Origin: an uncultured Actinomycetes bacterium
GTDB lineage: Bacteria > Actinomycetota > Acidimicrobiia > Acidimicrobiales > Ilumatobacteraceae
Length of the DNA stretch: 18,002 bases
Assembly (NCBI GenBank): GCA_903925985.1
Contig: CAIYHK010000285.1
Location: 1-18,002 of the forward strand
Direction: 5' to 3'
Position numbers and translations under genes: made by a program. The notes beneath the pieces were generated by a model. The model saw nothing but the letters and a program-made list of their open reading frames with translations. It was not told the origin of the DNA and did not search any database. Every line of letters begins with the position of its first letter. The stretch's first letter is position 1. Of the stretch, positions 7,459-13,888 are shown in pieces.

Positions 7459-8835
7459 ATGAAGTACGAAAGTACTCGTGGGGCATCGCCCACGATTGGT
7501 TTTACAGACGCGATGCTCGCGGGTTTGGCAACAGACGGCGGTCTTTATGTGCCGAAATCGTGGGCACCATTGCCTACTGAGCGGTCATCCAATTACGCCT
7601 CGCTGGCAGCTGAGATTGTTTCGCTGTACGCCGGTGGTGAACTCAGTGACGATGAGATTCGTAGGTTGTGCAACCAGGCTTATTCAACCTTTCGGCACGG
7701 TGCAGTAGTTCCTCTCGTTCAATACGACGAAGATGCGTGGTTGCTTGAGCTTTTCCACGGGCCAACACTCGCATTCAAGGATGTTGCCCTGCAGTTGCTT
7801 GGTCAAATGTTCGACCTGGTGCTTGCCAAAAAATCACAGCGGTTGACAATTGTTGGCGCAACAAGTGGTGACACCGGAAGCGCCGCTATTGATGGTGTGC
7901 GGAACTGTTCAAACATCGACATCGTGATTCTCTATCCACATGGTCGTGTCAGTGATGTGCAGCGCAGGCAGATGACCACCGTGGAATCACCAAATGTGCA
8001 CACCGTGGCAATTGATGGCACGTTTGATGACTGCCAAGACCTAGTCAAAGCCATGTTCAACGATGCCCCGTTCCGTGAGCGCCACAATCTGTCGGCTGTC
8101 AACTCGATCAACTGGGTTCGTGTTATGGCTCAGGTGGTTTATTACATTCACGCTTGCGATTCTCTCGGTGGACAACCCATCTCGTTCAGCGTGCCAACTG
8201 GAAACTTTGGCAATGTTTTGGCGGGATGGATCGCAAAGCAGATGGGTGCGCCGATTGATCGCCTAATCGTTGGATCGAATTCAAATGACATTCTCACGCG
8301 ATTCTTCGACACTCAAAAAATGACCGCCACTTCCGTGACACCAACTCTTAGCCCCAGCATGGACATCCAGGTGTCGTCGAATTTTGAACGACTGCTGTTT
8401 GAAATGAACAATCGTGACGGTGGGGCAACCGCTCAACAGCTTGCGCGCTTCCGTCAAACCGGAACCATGTCTGTCGAGCCAGATCAGTACGCAAAATGGA
8501 TTGCACCAGTTTTTGCCGCTGCAAGTGTCGACGACGCTGGAACTTTGGATGTGATGGCGCGCATGCACAAAGAGTGCAACATGTTGATTGATCCGCACAC
8601 TGCCGTAGGTATCGGCGCTACGGAAAAATGCCGTCGCGAGGGCGAAACCGTGGTCACTTTGGCGACCGCTCATCCAGCCAAATTCCCTGATGCGGTCCGC
8701 AAAGCCACAGGGGAGCATCCCCAGTTACCAGACCATCTGGCGGACTTGTTCCAGCTCCCCGAGCGAACGGTCCAGTTGCCCAATGACCTTGCGGCGGTGC
8801 AGTCCTTTGTTGCATCAGTTGGCACCAGCGGGTAA
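7459..8835 (+). CDS. thrC: Threonine synthase (long, E. coli/yeast-type)
   Basis: Converts O-phosphohomoserine to threonine with PLP. The 458-residue protein has the separate N-terminal threonine-synthase domain (MKYESTRGASPTIGF, then LATDGGLYVP), which marks the long class rather than the roughly 360-residue class found in M. tuberculosis. The PLP lysine is Lys107 in HGPTLAFKDVALQ. The phosphate cup is VGATSGDTGSAA (from 132). Other family blocks are SINWVRVMAQVVYY, VPTGNFGNVLAGW and SPSMDIQVSSNFERLL, with DPHTAVG near the end. It follows hom by seven bases. The kinase that makes its substrate, thrB, is not next to it. The start is supported by the domain boundary. Confidence 0.96.
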   Translation: MKYESTRGASPTIGFTDAMLAGLATDGGLYVPKSWAPLPTERSSNYASLAAEIVSLYAGGELSDDEIRRLCNQAYSTFRHGAVVPLVQYDEDAWLLELFHGPTLAFKDVALQLLGQMFDLVLAKKSQRLTIVGATSGDTGSAAIDGVRNCSNIDIVILYPHGRVSDVQRRQMTTVESPNVHTVAIDGTFDDCQDLVKAMFNDAPFRERHNLSAVNSINWVRVMAQVVYYIHACDSLGGQPISFSVPTGNFGNVLAGWIAKQMGAPIDRLIVGSNSNDILTRFFDTQKMTATSVTPTLSPSMDIQVSSNFERLLFEMNNRDGGATAQQLARFRQTGTMSVEPDQYAKWIAPVFAAASVDDAGTLDVMARMHKECNMLIDPHTAVGIGATEKCRREGETVVTLATAHPAKFPDAVRKATGEHPQLPDHLADLFQLPERTVQLPNDLAAVQSFVASVGTSG

Positions 8836-8855
8836 GGTTCGTTCACGGCCTTACC
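8831..8855 (+). other. Inverted repeat at the end of thrC
   Basis: GGTAAGG (8831-8837, including the thrC stop) pairs perfectly with CCTTACC (8849-8855) across an 11-base loop. No T-run follows, so this is not a standard intrinsic terminator. It may be a weak RNA hairpin in the thrC-rho intergenic region. Confidence 0.4.
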
Positions 8856-8864
8856 GCCGTCCCG

Positions 8865-8877
8865 CTGCGAGACGCAG
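8865..8877 (+). other. Small hairpin in the rho leader
   Basis: CTGCG pairs with CGCAG around an AGA loop, ten bases after the first inverted repeat. A further near-palindrome, GCGAT-T-ATCGC, lies at 8899-8909. These could be stems of a structured leader or coincidental. Confidence 0.3.
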
Positions 8878-8940
8878 TCCCCAAGTGCGAATCCGGTTGC
8901 GATTATCGCGCGAATTCCGCTGGGTGTTTCTCATCTAAAT

Positions 8941-8960
8941 ACGTCGCAAAGTTTCGACGT
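8941..8960 (+). promoter_or_regulatory. Hairpin upstream of the rho start
   Basis: ACGTCG (8941-8946) and CGACGT (8955-8960) form a perfect 6-bp stem closing an 8-base loop, with two more A-T pairs possible inside. It ends 24 bases before the rho GTG, just upstream of the purine-rich GAAAGAGGG ribosome binding region. The position suits control of rho translation or premature termination. Rho is known to regulate its own leader in other bacteria; the role here is inferred. Confidence 0.4.
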
Positions 8961-8984
8961 GCCTCAATCAGAAAGAGGGTCCAA

Positions 8985-10673
8985 GTGGCTGCTGAGGCTT
9001 TGGAAAAATCAGTTCTTGAATCAAAGGACAAAGACCAGTTGCTGGCGATCGCAAGTGCGCTCGGCATCAAATCGGGGGCAAAGCTGAAGAAGGCTGACCT
9101 CGTGGAGAAAATTCTTGAGCAGACCGCGGGTCCTGCTGAAGCGGAGAAAAAGGCGCCGGTGAAAAAGGCTGCCGAGCCCACGCCTTCGCCTACTGAGGGG
9201 AAGAAGATTTATCTCGGGCCCGATGGTGAACCACTGGCTGACTGGGAGATTGAACTCGCCCAAGCCGAGGGCACACTCGGTGAACCAGTAAGTGCCGGTA
9301 GTCAAGAATCCTCACGTGAGGGTGGACAACGTGATCGCCAGGGTGGACGCGATAACCAAAATCGTGATCGTCAAAATCAGGGCCAGCACCAAGGTCAGCG
9401 TGATCGTGATCGTGACGGCGAGGGTGGCGGTCGCAACCGCAACCGCAATCGCAATCGCAACCGCCGCAAAGGTGGGCGCGATGAAGGACCCCAGGGCGAA
9501 GATCGCTACGACGAGCCACGTGACGAACCAGTCTCAACAGAGCCAGTAGTGGTCGAGGGCTATCTCGATTTGCGTGATGAGGGCTACGGCTTTTTGCGCG
9601 TAAACGGTTATCTGCCCAGCCGCGACGATGTTTACATCCCCGTGCGCCAGACCCGCCAGTTCAGTCTTCGCAAGGGTGACCACATTGCTGGTCTTGCACG
9701 CCCAGCGAGCCGCAATGAGAAGAACCCCGCGTTGATGGAGGTTTACAAGATCAACGGAATGGATCCGGAAAAAGCCAAGGGTCGTCCAAGGTTCGAGGAT
9801 CTAACTCCGTTGTTCCCGGACGAGAAACTTGCTCTTGAGAATCCAAGTGATCCAACCAACATGACCGCACGAATCGTTGACTTGATTGCGCCAATTGGAA
9901 AAGGTCAGCGCGGCATCATCGTGTCTCCGCCAAAAGCCGGCAAGACCACGGTAATGAAAACCATTGCAACATCAATTGAGCGCAACAATCCTGAAGTGAA
10001 AATGATTGTGCTTTTGATTGATGAGCGCCCTGAAGAAGTCACGGACATGCGTCGCACGGTCAAAGGCGAAGTAATTGCATCTACTTTTGACCGCCCATCC
10101 GATGAGCACACGCACGTTGCTGAGATTGCAATTGAAAAAGCAAAGCGCATGGTTGAAATGGGTGACGATGTCGTGATCATTCTCGACGGCATCACGCGTC
10201 TTTCTCGTGCGTACAACCTGGCCGCACCGGCTAGTGGCCGCATTATGTCTGGTGGTATTGACGCTGGTGCGTTGTACCCGCCGAAGAAGTTTTTCGGTGC
10301 CGCGCGTAACACTGAAGAAGGTGGAAGCCTCACGATTTTGGCTACAGCACTTGTTGAGACCAACAGCCGCATGGACGAAGCGATCTTCGAAGAGTTCAAG
10401 GGCACGGGCAACATGGAGCTTCGCCTTGACCGCAAACTCGCGGAACGACGCGTGTTCCCAGCCATCGATGTGGACGCTTCAAGCACCCGTCACGAGGAAC
10501 TCCTCTTTGACCGCAAGCAGCTCCAACAGGTCTGGAAACTGCGCCGGGTCCTCTCGGGGCTTGCCGCAGAGGGCAATGCCGCCCCAGGCCTCGAACTCCT
10601 CATTGACCGCCTGAAGACCTTCAGGAACAACGACGAATTCCTGAACGAAATCGCGAAAGAGCCCACGCGCTAG
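8985..10673 (+). CDS. rho: Transcription termination factor Rho
   Basis: Hexameric RNA-dependent ATPase/helicase that ends transcription. The 562-residue protein is longer than E. coli Rho (419). A Rho_N/SAP-like helical domain (about 15-46) is followed by a disordered Lys/Ala/Pro linker. A low-complexity insertion (about 104-180) is rich in Arg, Asn, Asp, Gly and Gln and includes an RN run at 150-160. Next come the RNA-binding cold-shock-like domain ([18 protein letters not shown]) and the ATPase domain. The ATPase domain shows Walker [10 protein letters not shown] (314-322), [13 protein letters not shown], Walker [11 protein letters not shown] (396-405), the Q-loop region [21 protein letters not shown], and [11 protein letters not shown]. 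Such basic insertions are common in actinobacterial Rho. The GTG at 8985 is preceded by GAAAGAGGG. Confidence 0.97.
   Translation: MAAEALEKSVLESKDKDQLLAIASALGIKSGAKLKKADLVEKILEQTAGPAEAEKKAPVKKAAEPTPSPTEGKKIYLGPDGEPLADWEIELAQAEGTLGEPVSAGSQESSREGGQRDRQGGRDNQNRDRQNQGQHQGQRDRDRDGEGGGRNRNRNRNRNRRKGGRDEGPQGEDRYDEPRDEPVSTEPVVVEGYLDLRDEGYGFLRVNGYLPSRDDVYIPVRQTRQFSLRKGDHIAGLARPASRNEKNPALMEVYKINGMDPEKAKGRPRFEDLTPLFPDEKLALENPSDPTNMTARIVDLIAPIGKGQRGIIVSPPKAGKTTVMKTIATSIERNNPEVKMIVLLIDERPEEVTDMRRTVKGEVIASTFDRPSDEHTHVAEIAIEKAKRMVEMGDDVVIILDGITRLSRAYNLAAPASGRIMSGGIDAGALYPPKKFFGAARNTEEGGSLTILATALVETNSRMDEAIFEEFKGTGNMELRLDRKLAERRVFPAIDVDASSTRHEELLFDRKQLQQVWKLRRVLSGLAAEGNAAPGLELLIDRLKTFRNNDEFLNEIAKEPTR
9432..9461 (+). 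repeat. Hexanucleotide repeat in rho encoding Arg-Asn
   Basis: Five in-frame copies of CGCAAY (CGCAAC or CGCAAT) encode (Arg-Asn)x5 at residues 150-159 of Rho, followed by CGCCGC. The repeat length keeps the reading frame, so copy number could change without breaking the protein. Confidence 0.8.
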
Positions 10674-10681
10674 TCGTTCGC

Positions 10682-10687
10682 TACACT
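10682..10687 (+). promoter_or_regulatory. Possible -10 element of rpmE
   Basis: TACACT lies nine bases after the rho stop and 27 bases before the rpmE ATG. GGAG at 10705-10708 gives a good ribosome binding site six bases before the ATG. This would allow L31 to be made from a short-leader transcript independent of rho. No clear -35 is seen. Confidence 0.4.
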
Positions 10688-10714
10688 TTTCAAGCCCCTA
10701 TTACGGAGATTGCC

Positions 10715-10942
10715 ATGAAGACCGAAATTCACCCCCAGTACACAGATACGAACGTCCGTTGCTCGTGTGGGAACACCTTCACCACCCGCAGCACTAAGGG
10801 CGGGGATCTGACCGTCGAACTCTGCAACGAGTGCCACCCGTACTTCACCGGCAAGCAGAAGCTTGTCGACACCGGTGGTCGTGTCGACCGCTTCAACAAG
10901 CGCTACGGCACACGCAAGTCCAAGTCTGCCGACAACGGCTGA
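10715..10942 (+). CDS. rpmE: 50S ribosomal protein L31, zinc-binding (C+) form
   Basis: A 75-residue protein of the large ribosomal subunit, near the central protuberance, forming a bridge to the small subunit. It begins [16 protein letters not shown] and has the four zinc-ligand cysteines of the C+ paralogue: CxC at 16 and 18, and CNEC at 37 and 40. It then has [25 protein letters not shown], the standard L31 C-terminal part. It therefore serves as a zinc store in zinc-replete cells; a zinc-free paralogue, if any, is not in this window. A clear GGAG precedes the ATG. Confidence 0.98.
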   Translation: MKTEIHPQYTDTNVRCSCGNTFTTRSTKGGDLTVELCNECHPYFTGKQKLVDTGGRVDRFNKRYGTRKSKSADNG

Positions 10943-10948
10943 ACGCCT

Positions 10949-10963
10949 CGGCTGTGGAAGCCG
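10949..10963 (+). other. Hairpin covering the proposed start of the following gene
   Basis: CGGCT (10949-10953) pairs with AGCCG (10959-10963), and the loop GTGGA contains the proposed GTG initiation codon of the unknown gene. It lies directly after the rpmE stop and could limit translation of that gene. No T-run follows. Confidence 0.3.
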
Positions 10964-11940
10964 GCCAGCGTCAACAACTAAACGCCGCAAAGTTTCGGGC
11001 GTTACTTAAGTCGTCACTAAGTGTCGATGCATCATCTTGTGATCCTGACCCCAACTTCAATCGCGGTGTCGCATTCACATTGAATGGCTCAGCGTGGATT
11101 TACGTAACAAATGATCCGGCCCGCGCACTTGGTGCGTGTCTGGCATGGGTTGAGTCACGATTGCCTGACGCCCGCGAGGTGAACATCGTTGTTGATTCGG
11201 ATGCCGGGATTGTTGCCCGTCGTGCTCGGCAGTTCAGCCGCCGCATCAATGTTCGGTTGGTTGACGGCATGAACCTTATTGAAGCAATCCCATCTGAATT
11301 TCCTCCACCGATCGAAGCAAAAGGCTCACATCTTGCGCTGCGCGAGTTGATCGAAAGTGGTGGCGCACAAGTGGTGATTGAGCACGGGGTAGTTGTTGGA
11401 GAGGTTCACGGGCTTGAAGTGTGCCGAGTGCTTGATGCGGACAGTGAACCACGGCTGGAAGTTGGTGTTGGTGCGCATGACCGAGAGGCATTCACGTTGC
11501 TCCATGGCCATTTACCCACTGTGGATGCTGTGCGTCAGCATGTAAATGCAGTGCAGCCACATCGCCAAACGGCGATTGGCACACATCCGCTCAACCGTTT
11601 GGCCGCATCTCGACTTGTACGTGACCGAGTGATTGCCAATCCCGCACTAATTGGTGCGAGTGAACTAGTTGTTGCTGAACCACCGATTCCTCGAATCAGT
11701 CTGAAGGACGAAGTTCCGTGCGTTGCCAAGGGCAAGACCGAAACCGGCAAGTCATTGGTTGCCGTATTTGCCTATGGCATAGATCTCGAAACGGTTCCAT
11801 TCGCGGTTGATGCACGGTCATGGATAGACCCGACCGCGGAACTGGTTGTAGTGGTTCCAGAGCGTGATCGGCACTCCTTGCTCGTGAAGATTGCAGCGTC
11901 GGTTCTCGGGGGATGCTCAGTTATCGGCGTTGCCGTCTAG
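10954..11940 (+). CDS. Uncharacterised protein encoded between rpmE and prfA
   Basis: I do not recognise a named domain in this roughly 328-residue protein. It has no signal peptide, no membrane segment and no zinc or nucleotide-binding motif that I can see, so it is likely cytoplasmic. An N-terminal alpha/beta part (about 25-105) contains GSAWIYVTNDPARALGACL and VNIVVDSDAG. The middle has the block VVGEVHGLEVCRVLD followed by PRLEVGVGAHDREAF, TAIGTHPLNRLAASRLVRD and VVAEPPIPR, which look like ordered conserved segments. The C-terminal part (LVAVFAYGIDLETVPFAVDAR, ELVVVVPERDRHS) again looks alpha/beta. The open frame extends upstream into rpmE in another frame, so GTG 10954, 11 bases after the rpmE stop, is my choice of start; it has no Shine-Dalgarno. 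prfA follows after 11 bases. The position suggests a role near translation, which is inference only. Confidence 0.75.
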   Translation: MEAGQRQQLNAAKFRALLKSSLSVDASSCDPDPNFNRGVAFTLNGSAWIYVTNDPARALGACLAWVESRLPDAREVNIVVDSDAGIVARRARQFSRRINVRLVDGMNLIEAIPSEFPPPIEAKGSHLALRELIESGGAQVVIEHGVVVGEVHGLEVCRVLDADSEPRLEVGVGAHDREAFTLLHGHLPTVDAVRQHVNAVQPHRQTAIGTHPLNRLAASRLVRDRVIANPALIGASELVVAEPPIPRISLKDEVPCVAKGKTETGKSLVAVFAYGIDLETVPFAVDARSWIDPTAELVVVVPERDRHSLLVKIAASVLGGCSVIGVAV

Positions 11941-11951
11941 CCTTCGTAGCC

Positions 11952-13016
11952 GTGATTGACCGTTTAGACGCCATTGAGGCTGAGTTTGTGGAACTTGAAG
12001 CAAGCCTCGGCAGTGCCGAAGTGCTCAGCGATCAATCACGCCTGCGTGAAGCATCGCGCCGCTACAAGCAGCTAACTCCATTGGTCGAATGTATCCGCGA
12101 ATACAAAATGACTGCGGGAAACATTGAAGCTGCTCGCGAACTCCTTGAGATTTCCACTGGTGATGAGCATGATCTCATGAAAGAGGAAATCCAAGACGGT
12201 GAGCAGAAACTTGAGACGCTTGCTGAGAGATTGCGCGTACTGCTGCTGCCACCGGACCCCAATGAGGGCAAGTCAGTGATTATGGAAGTGCGCGGAGCAG
12301 AAGGCGGAGAAGAGGCAAATCTTTTCGCACGAGATCTCTTCGACATGTATCTGGCGTATGCAGCAAACAAAAACTGGAAGACCGAAGTTCTGTCAATGGA
12401 TGAGTCGGATCTGGGCGGCATCAATCAGGTGACTTTGTCCGTAGTCGGCGACACCGCCTGGACACGACTCAAATTTGAAGGCGGTCCACATCGAGTGCAA
12501 CGCGTTCCTGTTACTGAGAGCCAAGGACGCATCCACACTTCGTCGGCAACCGTTTTGGTGATGCCTGAAGCGGAGGAAGTTGACATCCACATTGATGAAA
12601 AAGATTTGGATATTGATGTTTATCGAGCCAGTGGTCCCGGTGGCCAAGGTGTCAACACAACAGACTCCGCAGTACGCATCACACACAAGCCAACAGGGGT
12701 TGTGGTCACGATGCAGGACGAGCGCAGCCAATTACAAAACCGGGCGAAAGCGATGCAGGTGTTGCGATCACGGTTGTTGAAGATGAAGCAAGACGAAGAG
12801 GCAGCAAGGCAATCAGCCGAACGCAAGGCCCAAGTTGGTGGTGGTGGTCGTGGCGAGAAAATCCGCACCTACAACTTCAAAGAAAACCGCCTCACCGATC
12901 ACCGAATTGGCTTCACTATCTATCGACTCGGAGAAGTACTTGCGGGAAACCTTGATGATGTTGTCGATGCTCTCGCAGAAGATGAACGAAATCGACTGCT
13001 CGCCGGCGGGGAGTAA
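11952..13016 (+). CDS. prfA: Peptide chain release factor 1
   Basis: Recognises UAA and UAG in the ribosomal A site and triggers peptide release. The 354-residue protein has an N-terminal helical domain starting MIDRLDAIEAEFVELEASL. The codon-recognition tripeptide of RF1 type is PVT (186-188) in HRVQRVPVTESQGRIHTS; RF2 would have SPF. The catalytic GGQ (230-232) is in ASGPGGQGVNTTDSAVRITH. Family C-terminal blocks include KIRTYNFKENRLTDHRIG. The GTG at 11952 fits the normal RF1 N-terminus. An upstream in-frame start near 11913 would overlap the previous gene and add residues foreign to the family. Its GGQ glutamine is the substrate of PrmC, encoded five bases downstream. Confidence 0.97.
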   Translation: MIDRLDAIEAEFVELEASLGSAEVLSDQSRLREASRRYKQLTPLVECIREYKMTAGNIEAARELLEISTGDEHDLMKEEIQDGEQKLETLAERLRVLLLPPDPNEGKSVIMEVRGAEGGEEANLFARDLFDMYLAYAANKNWKTEVLSMDESDLGGINQVTLSVVGDTAWTRLKFEGGPHRVQRVPVTESQGRIHTSSATVLVMPEAEEVDIHIDEKDLDIDVYRASGPGGQGVNTTDSAVRITHKPTGVVVTMQDERSQLQNRAKAMQVLRSRLLKMKQDEEAARQSAERKAQVGGGGRGEKIRTYNFKENRLTDHRIGFTIYRLGEVLAGNLDDVVDALAEDERNRLLAGGE

Positions 13017-13021
13017 AGAGA

Positions 13022-13888
13022 ATGCGTGCCGACGGCACAGTTACTTGGCGAGAACTGCTGGAGGAAACCGCCGCTGTGGTCGGTGCGCGGAACGAAGCTC
13101 GCTGGCTGTGTGAAGAGGCGAGTGGGTATTTCGGGAGTGAATTTCACGAAGTGCTTGATGAAGCGGCGACCAAGAGAAGTGTGGCGCATCTTGATGCGAT
13201 GGTTGCGAGAGTGCGTACTGGTGAGCCATTGCAGTATGTGCTCGGCCATTGGTCATTCCGTGAATTGGACCTGATGGTTGACCCACGCGTATTGATTCCG
13301 CGACCCGAAACAGAACTCATTGTGGACCTTGCAAAGAAGGCAATGAGTGCTGATGCACATGGGGCAATTGCAGTTGATCTTGGTACTGGCAGTGGCGCAA
13401 TTGGGCTCGCGCTCGCAATGGAACTACCGCGTGGTTCGGCCGAGATCTGGATCACCGATTCAAGTCACGATGCGTTGGAAGTCGCAAGTGCCAATCTCGC
13501 TGGACTAGGGGTGCGTGGGAACAATGTGCATGTTGCTTTAGGTGACTGGTATGAAGCATTGCCCAATGCAATTCGTGGGCGTGTTGCTTTGATTGTGTCC
13601 AATCCGCCATACATTGCTGCTGGCGATTCTGAGGTAGAGAAAATCGTCAGCGACTATGAACCACACGGTGCATTGTTTGCCGGATCAACAGGACTCGAAG
13701 ACCTCACAGTGATCATCAACGGATCGCGTGAATGGCTGAGTCCTAACGGTGCGCTTGTAGTTGAGATCGGACATCGTCAGGGATCGGAGGCGAAACGCCT
13801 TGCCACTGAAGCTGGTTTTGAAGACGTAACAATTCATCAAGATCTCGCAGGCAAGGATCGGTTCTTAACCGCCAGACTCAAAGGCTGA
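13022..13888 (+). CDS. prmC: Peptide chain release factor N5-glutamine methyltransferase
   Basis: SAM-dependent enzyme that methylates the glutamine of the GGQ motif in release factors and so raises termination efficiency. The 288-residue protein has a helical N-terminal domain that binds the release factor. It then shows LIPRPETE, the SAM-binding loop DLGTGSGAIGLALA and the catalytic NPPYI (from 194). ATG 13022 is five bases after prfA and is preceded by purine-rich GGGGAG and AAAGAG. Pairing with prfA is the classic arrangement. The last 11 bases overlap the 3' end of the convergent peptidase gene. Confidence 0.96.
   Translation: MRADGTVTWRELLEETAAVVGARNEARWLCEEASGYFGSEFHEVLDEAATKRSVAHLDAMVARVRTGEPLQYVLGHWSFRELDLMVDPRVLIPRPETELIVDLAKKAMSADAHGAIAVDLGTGSGAIGLALAMELPRGSAEIWITDSSHDALEVASANLAGLGVRGNNVHVALGDWYEALPNAIRGRVALIVSNPPYIAAGDSEVEKIVSDYEPHGALFAGSTGLEDLTVIINGSREWLSPNGALVVEIGHRQGSEAKRLATEAGFEDVTIHQDLAGKDRFLTARLKG

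Noticed and set aside
8831..8877. Intrinsic terminator after thrC
   Set aside because: Stems are present but no T-run follows, so it does not meet the standard pattern.
9190..9537. Cys/His/Asp-rich minus-strand open frame that looks like a metal-binding protein
   Set aside because: It is the complement of the repetitive Arg/Asn/Asp insertion of rho, so the composition is a by-product of the CGN and GAY repeats.
9905..10486. 193-codon open frame on the minus strand
   Set aside because: It lies wholly antisense to the conserved ATPase domain of rho, and its product shows no recognisable domain.
10831..10953. Extension of the unknown gene upstream into rpmE
   Set aside because: The frame is open there only because it overlaps the highly constrained L31 coding sequence in another phase. 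L31 is certain.
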